Assembly (NCBI RefSeq): GCF_001006325.2
Contig: NZ_LBIA02000001.1
Location: 3,225,501 to 3,289,500, forward strand
Reading direction: 5' to 3'
Source of the DNA: Afipia massiliensis
GTDB taxonomy: Bacteria > Pseudomonadota > Alphaproteobacteria > Rhizobiales > Xanthobacteraceae
DNA: 64,000 nucleotides
Shown piece by piece: positions 44,045 to 53,063 of the stretch. The position numbers were made by a program, and so were the translations under genes. The stretch's first letter is position 1. Each line of letters opens with the position of its first letter. The notes beneath the pieces are model-generated. The model was not told the origin of the DNA. It did not search any database and saw only the letters and a program-made list of their open reading frames with translations.

Positions 44045-44856
44045 GCAGCGACACCAAGAGCGTGCCGGACAAGTCGAAGGCCTTGCGGATAGCTTCGACG
44101 GTATTGTTGCTGCGTGAAGCCGCCGGCGGCATGGAAATCTTCATGGTGCAGCGTAACCGCCAGATCGAATTCAGTTCCGGCGCGCTGGTGTTTCCGGGTG
44201 GCAGCATGGACCCGAACGATTATCAGATCGCAGCCGATCCGGCGCTCGTTGCCGATCGCGGCGGCCTCGATGTCGAGACAGCAGCCATCCGCATTGGCGG
44301 CATTCGTGAGACATTCGAAGAAAGTGGAATCCTGCTGGCGCGTCCGCGAGGATCGTCCTCGTTGGCTTCTGCGGAAAAGGCCGCCGCGCTGGGTTCGCAA
44401 CGTGAAGCACTCGATGAAGGCAAGGTCAGCTTTGCGGACATTCTGCGCCAGAACGATTTGACGCCTGCGATCGATCTGCTTGCGCTTTTTGCGCACTGGA
44501 TCACGCCGGTGAATTTGCCGAAGCGCTTCGATACGCATTTCCTGCTGGCCTTGGCGCCACCTGACCAGATCGGCAAACACGACGGCAAGGAATCCGTGGA
44601 CTCCATCTGGCTGTCGCCAAAGGCGGCGCTCGATGCTGCGGCTTCGGGACGCTACAATCTTCCATTCCCAACCATTCGTAACCTGATCAAGCTCGACACG
44701 CTTGGAACTGCGCAGGCAGCGATGGATTTCGCGCGCGCGACGCCGGTAGTGACGGTGGTGCCCGAGATGAGCAGGAACGAGAACGGAACCACGCGCCTGC
44801 GCATTCCCATGGAGGCGGGTTACGATGGGGATGTGTTCGACGTCGCCCGACCATGA
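44041..44856 (+). CDS. Nudix hydrolase, NUDT19-like
   Basis: The 271-residue protein has the Nudix start AVLVFPGGSMDPND-like (SGALVFPGGSMDPNDYQIAA), an insertion, and the Nudix helix RETFEESGI at 89-97. The long insertion between Gly-rich strand and helix fits the NUDT19/NUDT7 kind, known to hydrolyse CoA and acyl-CoA pyrophosphates. That fits the acyl-CoA genes before it and could recycle CoA, but this is an inference. It overlaps the previous gene by four bases and ends the operon. Confidence 0.85.
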   Translation: MSSDTKSVPDKSKALRIASTVLLLREAAGGMEIFMVQRNRQIEFSSGALVFPGGSMDPNDYQIAADPALVADRGGLDVETAAIRIGGIRETFEESGILLARPRGSSSLASAEKAAALGSQREALDEGKVSFADILRQNDLTPAIDLLALFAHWITPVNLPKRFDTHFLLALAPPDQIGKHDGKESVDSIWLSPKAALDAAASGRYNLPFPTIRNLIKLDTLGTAQAAMDFARATPVVTVVPEMSRNENGTTRLRIPMEAGYDGDVFDVARP

Positions 44857-44937
44857 CCGGTTAGATACTCACCATTGAATCCATCGGCGACCGTCACCAT
44901 TCTCATGGAACGCGAAGCGCGTCCGTGACGGGGTCCG

Positions 44938-45693
44938 ATGAGATTTTGGAAGATGATTCTGACGGCTTTTCTAGTGCTTATATTCGCCCCCATCGGCGTC
45001 TCCGCGGCATCCTATTTTCTGAGCGACCGGGCATCGGCGAACTGGTACGCCGCCGATCGCTCCAGTGCGGGCGTTCTGCCGCAAGCCTCGGGCCATGCTG
45101 ACGCGCTGGTTCGCATTTATGCGGCGCGCACCGTGCGCTGGCGCGGCATCGTCGCCGTGCATTCCTGGATCGTGTTCAAGGACAAAGGCGCGTCGCGTTA
45201 CAGCCGTTACGACTACACCGCGTGGGGCGAGCCGATCCGCGTCAATGGCTTCGTCGCTGACGGGCGCTGGTTTGGGCAGGTTCCTGATGAAGTGTTCCGC
45301 GCCGACGGCGAACAGGCAGCACAACTGATTCCGAAAATCCAGGCAGCTATCGAGAGCTACAAGTATCGCAACCTCGGCGACTACCGCGCGTGGCCCGGTC
45401 CGAACTCGAATACGTTCGTTGCAGCAATCATTGATGCCGTTCCCGAAATGCAAGCGGTGCTGCCGCCGACTGCGATCGGCAAGGACTTTCCCTATGACGG
45501 GGAATGGTTCGGCTGGACGCCTTCGGGCACGGGCTTGCGTGCTACATTGGGCGGCTATCTCGGTCTTACGGTCGGGTGGCTCGAAGGCGTCGAGTTGAAT
45601 GTGTTGGGCGCGGTTCTCGGTGTCGACATTCGCCGTCCCGCAATCAAGATTCCAGGCATCGGGCGCATTGGCATGAGCGCGGTGCCGGCGTAG
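44938..45693 (+). CDS. DUF3750 protein, membrane-anchored or exported
   Basis: The 251-residue protein has an N-terminal hydrophobic segment (MILTAFLVLIFAPIGVSAA) and then the DUF3750 pattern: YAARTVRWRGIVAVHSWIVF, YRAWPGPNSNTFVAAIIDAV and GKDFPYDGEWFGWTPSGTGL. The YKYRNLGDYRAWPGPNSN part resembles papain-like or transglutaminase-like motifs, but the catalytic role is not established. It lies 40 bases before the BtuF-like gene. Confidence 0.85.
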   Translation: MRFWKMILTAFLVLIFAPIGVSAASYFLSDRASANWYAADRSSAGVLPQASGHADALVRIYAARTVRWRGIVAVHSWIVFKDKGASRYSRYDYTAWGEPIRVNGFVADGRWFGQVPDEVFRADGEQAAQLIPKIQAAIESYKYRNLGDYRAWPGPNSNTFVAAIIDAVPEMQAVLPPTAIGKDFPYDGEWFGWTPSGTGLRATLGGYLGLTVGWLEGVELNVLGAVLGVDIRRPAIKIPGIGRIGMSAVPA

Positions 45694-45733
45694 CAGAGCG
45701 TAAGCCGCGCACTGGCTGGCTAGAGATTCGCTG

Positions 45734-46515
45734 ATGACTTTCCCTCCACGACGGATCGTGTGTCTCACCGAAGAGACGGTCGAGACGCTGTACCTGCTCG
45801 GCGAGCAGGATCGCATCGTCGGCGTGTCAGGATACGCGGTGCGACCGCCGCAGGTGCGGCGCGAGAAGCCGCGCGTGTCGGCGTTTATTTCGGCCGACGT
45901 CCCGAAGATCCTCGCGCTGGATCCCGATCTCGTGCTGGCGTTCTCGGATTTGCAGGCCGACATCGTCGCCGATCTGGTGCGGGCAGGGGTGGCGGTCCAC
46001 GTCTTCAATCAGCGCGATATCTCCGGCATTCTGGCGATGATCCGCACGCTCGGCGGATTGATCGGTGAGGCGGGGAAGGCGGATGCACTCGCATCGCAGT
46101 TTGAGCAGTGGCTTGCTGATGTTGCTGCGATTGGACGCGCCAGACCGATGCGTCCCAAGGTCTATTTCGAGGAATGGGACAACCCGTTGATCAGCGGCAT
46201 CGGCTGGGTCTCGGAACTGATTGCAGTTGCAGGCGGTGACGATGTATTTCCGCAGCTCGCAAAGGCAAAGGCTGCGAAAGATCGCATCGTTGCGCCCGAG
46301 GCCGTGGTCGCAGCCAATCCCGACGTGATCTTCGCCTCGTGGTGCGGCAAGAAAGTCGTTCCGGATAAAATCCGCAAGCGGCCGGGCTGGGACGCAATCG
46401 CCGCCGTGCGTGATAATCGCATCGTCGAAATCAATCGCCGCTGATCTTGCAGCCGGGGCCGGCGGCGCTGACCGACGGTCTCGATGCGATCATGGCGGCG
46501 CTGCGAACGCCTTGA
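45734..46515 (+). pseudogene. BtuF-like cobalamin-binding protein with a 3' frameshift
   Basis: The frame beginning ATG 45734 encodes a periplasmic-binding-protein-2 fold (PPRRIVCLTEETVETLYLLG, ADVPKILALDPDLVLAFSDL, VYFEEWDNPLISGIGWVSEL, VVAANPDVIFASWCGKK). No signal peptide is present, as in cytoplasmic cobalamin-binding homologues. It stops at 46444 after IVEINRR. In the next frame the bases after about 46432 read SPLILQPGPAALTDGLDAIM then AALRTP and a stop at 46513-46515, the expected family C-terminus. One missing A in the run at 46431-46434 would restore it. It could be a sequencing error or a recent frameshift. Confidence 0.85.
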
Positions 46516-46621
46516 CGCTTAGGCGTGAGTGCCAGCTGCCTCTTTTGCCAAGCGCTAAAGCACCTTTTCAATCAGGCCAAATCGTAATAAAAATGGATTT
46601 ATATAAGAAAATCTGATCGCT

Positions 46622-47527
46622 ATGGTATCGCTCAAACAGCTCAGGTATTTCGACGCCGTCGCCCGGTCCCGCCATTTCGGCAAGGCTGCGGAACACTGCG
46701 CCGTGACCCAGCCTGCGCTGTCGATGCAGATTCAGGAACTGGAGAAGTCCCTCGGCATCCAGCTTCTGGAACGCAGCCGTAATGGCGTGATGCTGACCGA
46801 GGGCGGCAAGGAAATCGCGCAGCGGGCCGCGCGGGTTCTTGCCGACGTGCGCGACATCGTCGATTTCGCGCGGCGGCAAGGCAACGTCCTGTCCGGGCCA
46901 CTTGGTTTCGGTGTCATTCCGTCGGTGGCGCCGTACATTCTCCCGCAATTGTTGCCGATGTTTCGTGACTCGTTTCCGGACCTTGATCTGCACATTCGCG
47001 AAAGCCAGACCCAGTCGCTTGTCAGCGAGCTTGTCGACGGTCAGCTCGATGTGTTGCTGCTGGCGCTGCCGGTCGAGCACCCTGACATCGAGACGATCCG
47101 GCTGTTCGACGACCGTTTCCTGTTGGCGATGGCGGCCTCGCATCGCATGTCGGATCGCGTCAAGGCGACGCCCGATCTGCTGGAGGAGGACAGGCTGCTC
47201 CTTCTGGAAGAGGGGCACTGCATGCGGGATCAGGCGCTGGCTTTCTGCAGCCTGCGGCGGATCGAGAACATCAACACCTTCGGCGCATCGAGCCTGTCGA
47301 CACTGGTGCAGATGGTGGCGAACGGTCTCGGCATGACGCTGCTGCCTGAGCTGGCCGTGCCGCTCGAAATCCGGCGGGGCGATATCCACCTGATGCGATT
47401 CGCCGATCCTGAGCCGCAGCGCGTGATTGGCCTTGCCTGGCGCAGGAGTTCGCCGCGGAAAAGCCATTTCATCGAACTGGGACAGATGATTACGGCTGCG
47501 ACGGCCCGGTCGCATCCAAAGGCCTGA
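46622..47527 (+). CDS. oxyR: Hydrogen-peroxide sensor OxyR, LysR family
   Basis: OxyR activates antioxidant genes when peroxide forms an internal disulfide. The 301-residue protein has the LysR helix-turn-helix (YFDAVARSRHFGKAAEHCAV, TQPALSMQIQELEKSLGIQL) and a ligand domain. The redox Cys pair is visible as C200 and C209 in GHCMRDQALAFCS, the spacing of E. coli C199 and C208. It is monocistronic, with a 106-base AT-rich leader. No katG or ahpC is adjacent. A tRNA-Arg gene follows. Confidence 0.94.
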   Translation: MVSLKQLRYFDAVARSRHFGKAAEHCAVTQPALSMQIQELEKSLGIQLLERSRNGVMLTEGGKEIAQRAARVLADVRDIVDFARRQGNVLSGPLGFGVIPSVAPYILPQLLPMFRDSFPDLDLHIRESQTQSLVSELVDGQLDVLLLALPVEHPDIETIRLFDDRFLLAMAASHRMSDRVKATPDLLEEDRLLLLEEGHCMRDQALAFCSLRRIENINTFGASSLSTLVQMVANGLGMTLLPELAVPLEIRRGDIHLMRFADPEPQRVIGLAWRRSSPRKSHFIELGQMITAATARSHPKA

Positions 47528-47594
47528 AAAAGTGACGACCGGCGGTCTTCGGGGGGTAGCTTTCACGTCCTGCTTGGCTATGGTGCGCGCCTCA

Positions 47595-47671
47595 GCGCTC
47601 GTAGCTCAGCTGGATAGAGCATCGGATTTCGATTCCGAGGGTCGGGAGTTCGAATCTCTCCGAGCGCGCCA
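47595..47671 (+). tRNA. tRNA-Arg (anticodon UCG)
   Basis: The 77-base cloverleaf includes acceptor GCGCTCG/CGAGCGC, D-stem GCTC/GAGC, anticodon stem TCGGA/TCCGA with loop TTTCGAT (anticodon TCG, reads CGA), T-arm GGGAG TTCGAAT CTCTC, and encoded GCCA. All conserved positions (T8, A14, GG18-19, TTC) are normal. Confidence 0.96.
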
Positions 47672-47740
47672 TTCTTGACCCCTGCTCAATATGGCCTTTG
47701 TCCCGACGGCAGTATCTGGCGCGTGCGCCGCCGGGCCCCC

Positions 47741-48055
47741 TTATTGCTGGGACAGAATCCACTTCACCAGAGCTTCGGCCTCCTCCGGCGAAACGCTCGG
47801 TTGAGGAGGCATCGGTAGCTGACCCCAACTGCCGCCGCCGCCCTTCACGATCTTTTCGCTCAAGACCTTGATCGCGGATTCATCCTTGCCATAGCGCTCG
47901 GCCATGGCCTTGTAGGGCGGACCGATCATCTTCCGTTCGACAGAATGGCAGGCTACGCAGTTCTTGCTCTTGGCCAATTCGGCGCTTGCGAAAGCAGCCG
48001 ACGATGTCAGAAGCGCGGCGAAAGAGGCTGCAGCGAGTTGGCGAAGGTCAACCAT
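47741..48055 (-). CDS. Small class I cytochrome c
   Basis: The 104-residue protein has a signal peptide (LAAASFAALLTSSAAFASA) and one haem site C33-V-A-C-H37, with a likely axial Met82 in QLPMPPQ. The size and KSKNCVACHSVERKMIGPPY pattern fit the c5/c551-type cytochromes. It may carry electrons from the PQQ dehydrogenases of this region, which is an inference from proximity. Confidence 0.9.
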   Translation of the reverse strand: MVDLRQLAAASFAALLTSSAAFASAELAKSKNCVACHSVERKMIGPPYKAMAERYGKDESAIKVLSEKIVKGGGGSWGQLPMPPQPSVSPEEAEALVKWILSQQ

Positions 48056-48296
48056 GGAGCGGGATTCCCATCATGCGCGATCCGCGTCGGACGGTATCGC
48101 AGAACAGTGGTCGAAACAAAGCGAACAGCAACACGCACGATCATCATCGGCTCTCCGGTTAAATGGCCAAGCACGCGATGATCTGCGGGCAGCTGCGAAT
48201 GCTGATCGCGCAATGTCGACGGACGCGGTCAGGCCGCGCCCGCAGACGAAGGTCAGCCGCATCGCCGCAGCGGCAGGCGCGGGGCGCTGATCGAGC

Positions 48297-49574
48297 TCAA
48301 ATGGGCTTGAGCTGGTAGATGTCGCCCTGGTCGGTGGCCACATACATGCTGCCGTCCGGGGCCTGCACGACGGAGCGGAAGCGCCCGGCCGGCATCGGCA
48401 GCGACACGGTCGTGCGCGTGGCGGACGAGCCGTCGGGCTTGATGTCGAGCACGTCGAGGCGGTTGCCGACCGGCGTTCCGTGGATGCCGATCCCCATAAA
48501 GGTCACGACCATCCGGCCGTTCCACTCTTTCCACTGCGGGCCGTTCAGGAACACGCATGACGACATGCCCTGCGAAAGCATGTCGTTGTTCCAGGCCGGC
48601 TTCATGGCGTTGGGATAGGTCTTGGTGTCGGTCATCGGCATGAACGCCGACCGCTCCTTCGGCTCCATCGCGCCCATCTGGTTCGGCGAGTATCCGCAAT
48701 AGTTGTCGGGGCAGTCGCCGCGCCCGCCGATATTCGGGCGGGGATCCCATCCGGCGTTGCCGCCGGCCGTGAGCGCCGTCACCTCGTCGCTATGCCAGGG
48801 GCCGTTCTCCGCCGTGTAGGGCTGGTTGGTGCCGGGGCGGAAGCAGATGCCTTGCGGGTTGCGATGTCCGTAGGTGAAGATGCGCGCATCGAAGCCCTGT
48901 GGCGGGTTGTTGCCGGGTGCGGCCTTGCCGTCCCGATCGATGCGGAGCACTTTTCCGCCGATGCGGGTCGGGCTTTGCGGCACCTCGCCGTTATGGGTGT
49001 CGCCCGTTGTCACGTACAGGAAGCCGTCCGCGGGACCGAAGCGGAGGCGTCCGCCGTTATGCGCGCCAGGATCGCCGAAAGGATGGTTGCTGGCCGCCGG
49101 CTTGTAGGCGATGTCGGTGACGATATCCTGCCGGTTCGAGACCTTGGTCAGATCTGGATTGACCGTCAGCCGCAGTACCCGATTGGTTCCTGGCGCGGTC
49201 ATGCTCGACGCCGAGGACACGTAGATGAAGCGGTTGGTGGCGAAGTCGGGATCGATCGCCACACCGTACATGCCGGCCTGACCGCCGCAGAAGAGGTCGG
49301 ATGCGGTGTCAGGGTAGTTCTTGGAATCCTTGATGCCGAGCAGGGCGTTGATCTTGCCGGACGGTAGCCGGACCGAGAGTCCACTGCACTTCTCGGTGAA
49401 GAACATCGCGCCGTCGGGCAGGAAGGCCATGTCCCACGTCAGGTCACGTCCGGACATCACGGGGGTGCTGGCGAGTCCGGGAGTTCCGCTTGGGCTTTGG
49501 GCCGCCGCCGAGCCGGACAGGACGAATGAGGACAGTAACGCACAGGGCAATACGAAGCAGATACGTCGAGTCAT
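48297..49574 (-). CDS. PQQ-dependent sugar (aldose/sorbosone-type) dehydrogenase
   Basis: The 425-residue protein is a GDH_B / sorbosone-dehydrogenase-type six-bladed propeller that oxidises sugars with PQQ. Signal peptide is residues 1-25. Landmarks are GRDLTWDMAFLPDGAMFFTE, GGQAGMYGVAIDPDFATNRF, HNGGRLRFGPADGFLYVTTG, YGHRNPQGICFRPG and GGNAGWDPRPN. It carries several cysteines not usual in the family, for example GRGDCPDNYCGYSP. ATG 49574 has a strong GGAGGAG site. A PQQ cofactor is required, but no pqq biosynthesis genes are in the window. Confidence 0.9.
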   Translation of the reverse strand: MTRRICFVLPCALLSSFVLSGSAAAQSPSGTPGLASTPVMSGRDLTWDMAFLPDGAMFFTEKCSGLSVRLPSGKINALLGIKDSKNYPDTASDLFCGGQAGMYGVAIDPDFATNRFIYVSSASSMTAPGTNRVLRLTVNPDLTKVSNRQDIVTDIAYKPAASNHPFGDPGAHNGGRLRFGPADGFLYVTTGDTHNGEVPQSPTRIGGKVLRIDRDGKAAPGNNPPQGFDARIFTYGHRNPQGICFRPGTNQPYTAENGPWHSDEVTALTAGGNAGWDPRPNIGGRGDCPDNYCGYSPNQMGAMEPKERSAFMPMTDTKTYPNAMKPAWNNDMLSQGMSSCVFLNGPQWKEWNGRMVVTFMGIGIHGTPVGNRLDVLDIKPDGSSATRTTVSLPMPAGRFRSVVQAPDGSMYVATDQGDIYQLKPI

Positions 49575-50026
49575 CGATGTCTCCTCCGATTTGGTAAGTT
49601 TCACTCCCTGAAAAGGCGAATCCGCCGGACCTGAGCCGAAAGCGTTGTTCGGCGGATCAATTGTTATGCGACGCCCAGCTTGTGCAGCATCGCTTCCCAC
49701 CGAATGGCAGGCACCAATTGCGCGAGCAGGAGGCCTGCGCCTCTGGGGCAACGGTGATCGGGTCAATATTGGCGATGACGAGAAGGCTTGGCAAGAGAAT
49801 AGGCAACGGTTGCAGCGCGAGATGCCGTTGCCGGAGCGCAGCCAAAAAGCATGCCGAGATACCCTTTGCTTCGCGGCTTCACCTCTTTGCGCGCAGCCTT
49901 GATATCCGCGAGGAATTCCGCATTGCTATGAAGCTTAGCTATCGTTGCAGCGCCCGTAATATGGGGCGGCGCTTCGCGGGGTGTGACGGTGAAACCCGGC
50001 CGCCTGCTTGAAAGAGGAATTGCGAA
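49575..50026. other. Gap of 452 bases with no recognised gene
   Basis: Frames on both strands (49661-50011 plus, 49763-50143 minus) exist but overlap each other and lack protein-like composition. The left part must hold the promoter of the minus-strand sugar dehydrogenase, whose GGAGGAG site is at about 49580. Confidence 0.4.
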
Positions 50027-50305
50027 ATGACGCGGGGGCCTTGGTTTATAGTGCTTTCTCTGCTGATCGCGATAGCGATCACGCAAGTGTCTCTTTGGAT
50101 GCGAAACATTAGACCGTCGAAAAGAATTAGCCTGTGGGAGCATCTAATATGGGAGATGCCTCCCAAGGATGAACAGACCAAAGCGTATTATAGCAAGGAT
50201 GAACAGACCAAAGCGTATTATAGGCAACGTCTTATGACGACGGCCATAGTGCTCCCGGCAACAGTGCTTGTGCTCTATGCAATTACCGAAATGTACCGAC
50301 GATAA
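50027..50305 (+). CDS. Small two-helix protein with an internal 10-residue duplication, unknown
   Basis: The 92-residue protein has membrane segments near 7-24 (FIVLSLLIAIAITQVSLWM) and 70-88 (TTAIVLPATVLVLYAITEM). Residues 47-66 contain KDEQTKAYYS followed by KDEQTKAYYR, from an exact 30-base direct repeat (50164-50193 and 50194-50223). Base composition is lower in GC than the surroundings. It has a GGAATTGCGA leader. No family recognised. Confidence 0.6.
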   Translation: MTRGPWFIVLSLLIAIAITQVSLWMRNIRPSKRISLWEHLIWEMPPKDEQTKAYYSKDEQTKAYYRQRLMTTAIVLPATVLVLYAITEMYRR

Positions 50306-50382
50306 AGCGAACTTATTCGCTGCCTCTCACTTCTGTATCCGTGGTCGACAGGTCAGTCGATCTGTTGACTGGAGACGTTGCG

Positions 50383-50796
50383 ATGACGGAGGATGAGCGT
50401 ACGAAGACGGATCGCGCATTGATCGTTTTGAGCTTGATGCAGCTTTTTTCCGTTATTGCAGGAGACATAAACTTCCCTCAAAGAGTTAATCCGATCCAGC
50501 TGGAAGAGATAGTGTGGAATGCGATCGAACTGAGCCCAATTCTCCTTTTATGGCTCGTTAGACGCGTCAGTCTCATTGCAATCATAGCTATCCCGATCTT
50601 CGTGATCTTCTGTGGGCGAATCTATTACGGGGCACTTTTTCTCGATTCGGGATATCAGTCCTCGCAAGGAGATTGGGCAATCTGGGTGAACCCATTGGTT
50701 GGTTTGATTTCAGCTGTCATCCTCGCCGCATGGATGATTTTTCGCATGACGCGTTTTACTGCGGACCTTATCGTTCGTGTGATTTTCAAAAGGTGA
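50383..50796 (+). CDS. Polytopic membrane protein, unknown function
   Basis: The 137-residue protein has about three hydrophobic segments (RALIVLSLMQLFSVIAGDI, VSLIAIIAIPIFVIFCGRI, NPLVGLISAVILAAWMIF). GGAGAC before ATG 50383 supports this start over an upstream in-frame GTG. GC content is lower than in the flanking genes, as for the gene just upstream. No family recognised. Confidence 0.6.
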   Translation: MTEDERTKTDRALIVLSLMQLFSVIAGDINFPQRVNPIQLEEIVWNAIELSPILLLWLVRRVSLIAIIAIPIFVIFCGRIYYGALFLDSGYQSSQGDWAIWVNPLVGLISAVILAAWMIFRMTRFTADLIVRVIFKR

Positions 50797-50894
50797 GGAA
50801 ATGGCATCGGTCACTTTTCTCCAGCCGTTACGGTGTTAGACTAGCGTGGGGGCTTCATCCCGGTTGTGCCGGGAACGTGGCCGGAGTGGCGCCT

Positions 50895-51269
50895 GTGATT
50901 ACTTGGCGCAGCATCATTGTCTTGATGTCCGCCGGACTTGTGTTCGGGGCCGTCGGCGCATCCGCGCAACATCGGCACCCGCCGCAGGACGAGCCAATCC
51001 ACGAGAAGTTTTATTCGACATGGATGAGGCCGGATAACCCCAATCTATCATGCTGCAGTCAACACGACTGCTACCCGACCGAAGCTCGCAACGAAGGTGG
51101 CGTCTGGTTTGCCAAACGCCGTGAAGACGGGAAGTGGCTTCGTGTCCCGCCTGAGAAAGTTGAAAAGAACCGAGACAACCCTGACGGGCGTAGCCATCTC
51201 TGCGCGCCCAGACCTGAGCGTGCGTATAGCGCGGACATCTTCTGCTTCACCGCCGGCAGCGGAATCTAG
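50895..51269 (+). CDS. Small exported Cys-containing protein, unknown
   Basis: The 124-residue protein has a signal peptide (ITWRSIIVLMSAGLVFGAVG, cleavage near ASA-Q) and a mature domain with five Cys (NLSCCSQHDCYPTEARNEGG, SHLCAPRP, DIFCF) and a WFAKRREDGKWLRVPPEKVE segment. GTG 50895 has GGAG 8 bases upstream; a GTG at 50886 and ATG 50925 are alternatives, the latter losing part of the signal. Homologues are, I believe, common in Bradyrhizobium but uncharacterised. Confidence 0.7.
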   Translation: MITWRSIIVLMSAGLVFGAVGASAQHRHPPQDEPIHEKFYSTWMRPDNPNLSCCSQHDCYPTEARNEGGVWFAKRREDGKWLRVPPEKVEKNRDNPDGRSHLCAPRPERAYSADIFCFTAGSGI

Positions 51270-51275
51270 TTCGTC

Positions 51276-53063
51276 CTAAGCGGTGCTGTCCGTAACAGCC
51301 TTCTCAATGACAGCGGAAAATACAGGAACGGGCTGATCGAAACCTTTCAGTGTTCGCGCATCCAGTTCAACGAGAGGCACGCGCGATCCGACCGCATGAG
51401 CTGCGACGCGGTCGATCAGGATTTCGGAATCCTGCGCGCTCGAACATAAACGCGATGCAAGGTTCACGACGTTGCCGATCGCGCTGTAGTGCAGGCGGCC
51501 CTCGGAGCCGATCTGGCCAACTGTAGCTGGCCCCATTGCGAGTCCGACGCCGAAGCCAAGTTGGTGATCCGGTGCGCGCCAACCGGCCAGAAGTTTCTGC
51601 ACGCTGATTTGCATATCGATCGCCATGGTGACGGCTTGCAGTGCGGGATCCGAACAGGCGACCGGCGCATTGACCAGCACCATCGCTCCATCGCCGGAGA
51701 AGTTGATCAGCGTTGCCTCATGGGCGCCCACGACCTTTTCGAGAGCGTCGTAGTATTCGCGCAGCACACCCATGACGGTTTCCGGTTCCACGCGTGCGGA
51801 GAAGGCAGTGAAGCCCCGCATATCGCAAAATATCACCACCACTTCGACGCGCCGTCCATCGAGAACGCGGTCGTCACCAGTCCGGTCAACCAGTTCGGCG
51901 ACCTGCGGCGCGAGGAAACGCTTGAGACGATTTATGCGTTCAGAGCGTTCCTGTGAAACCGCCAACTCCGCGGCCATCTCGTTGAATCGCGTCGCAAGCC
52001 GCTCGAATTCGTCACGTGTTGTCAGGCTGATGCGGTGGTCGAATTGTCCTGCGCCAATTCGGGCGACGCCGTCCTCCAACAGGCGTATCGGTCCAATCAT
52101 CCGCTGGGTCAGCCAGTAGGCGAGCACTGCTGCGAGAGCCGCACCGCCCACGAGCAGCGCCGCCGTACGCCAAAGGGCCGCGTAGATCGGCGCGAATGCC
52201 TCGGCGAGAGGCTGTTTGACGATGACGCTCCAGTCGACGCCGGGGATCTGCACCATCGCCCCCAACACTGACTTCCCCATAACATCCTGGCCAACCGCCG
52301 CCTGGCCGGGTCGGGCCAGGATGGCCGCGCGCAAGGCCTGGAGCGGTCGCTGTGCGGCTTCATCGGCCCGCAGCACAAGGCTGATGTCTGGATGAGCGAC
52401 GAGACGGCCCGGTCGGTCAAGCACGAACGCGTCGCCGGTGCGTCCGACCCGAATCCCCGAGATAACCTCCCAGATGAACTTGAGGTTGACCTCGGCGATA
52501 GCCACTCCATCCGCTGTCCGATTGCCGGCGATTGCGATGGCCATGAAGGGTTCCGAGCCACCATGGAACGTGACCGGCCCATACCAGATCCGATCGGAAC
52601 GGGCTCCCGTCACAGCGGGTTTTGCGGAAAGGTCGTCACCGCCTTCGATCCTGTTCAGGCCGATGCGTGACACGAAGAGGCGTTCTTTCCCGGTCGCATC
52701 GACCAGAGTGAGGTTCTCCACGGACGGGACCTGACGCAGCAGGCGCAAGGCGTCGAGCCTGCGCCTGTCGCCGCCGTCCTCCGACCATGGCAGTTGCACT
52801 GTCCAGCCAAGCTGATCTCGGATTCCTTCGATGAAGTCCTGGATATTGACGGCCGCAAATCGGGCTTCCGCGTTCAGCAAGTCGTTCAGCCTCGCGCGCT
52901 GGTCATGATAGCCGAACCACGCATCGCTTCCACCCGCGATCAGAAGCGGCACGACGGCCGCCGCAAAAAGTGCGCGGAAGTACTTCTTGAACAATGACGT
53001 GCGTGGGACAACGAGCGGATTGGACATCGTGTTCGCCAGTGCGATGTCCGGCCGGCCTCTCAT
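51276..53063 (-). CDS. Membrane-bound class III adenylate/guanylate cyclase with a Cache-type sensor
   Basis: The 595-residue protein has membrane segments at about 30-50 and 298-318, flanking a periplasmic dCache-like sensor domain with GDAFVLDRPGRLVAHPDISL. A HAMP (319-370) follows, then a class III cyclase domain with metal-binding D414 (VIFCDMRGFTAF) and D458 (NFSGDGAMVLVN) and the transition-state pair in YSAIGNVVNLASRL. It would make cAMP in response to a periplasmic signal. ATG 53063 overlaps the stop of the solute-binding protein gene by four bases, so the two are translated together; ATG 53027 is an alternative. Confidence 0.92.
   Translation of the reverse strand: MRGRPDIALANTMSNPLVVPRTSLFKKYFRALFAAAVVPLLIAGGSDAWFGYHDQRARLNDLLNAEARFAAVNIQDFIEGIRDQLGWTVQLPWSEDGGDRRRLDALRLLRQVPSVENLTLVDATGKERLFVSRIGLNRIEGGDDLSAKPAVTGARSDRIWYGPVTFHGGSEPFMAIAIAGNRTADGVAIAEVNLKFIWEVISGIRVGRTGDAFVLDRPGRLVAHPDISLVLRADEAAQRPLQALRAAILARPGQAAVGQDVMGKSVLGAMVQIPGVDWSVIVKQPLAEAFAPIYAALWRTAALLVGGAALAAVLAYWLTQRMIGPIRLLEDGVARIGAGQFDHRISLTTRDEFERLATRFNEMAAELAVSQERSERINRLKRFLAPQVAELVDRTGDDRVLDGRRVEVVVIFCDMRGFTAFSARVEPETVMGVLREYYDALEKVVGAHEATLINFSGDGAMVLVNAPVACSDPALQAVTMAIDMQISVQKLLAGWRAPDHQLGFGVGLAMGPATVGQIGSEGRLHYSAIGNVVNLASRLCSSAQDSEILIDRVAAHAVGSRVPLVELDARTLKGFDQPVPVFSAVIEKAVTDSTA

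Noticed and set aside
49661-50143. Overlapping frames on both strands between the sugar dehydrogenase and the small membrane proteins
   Set aside because: They exclude each other and neither resembles a protein.
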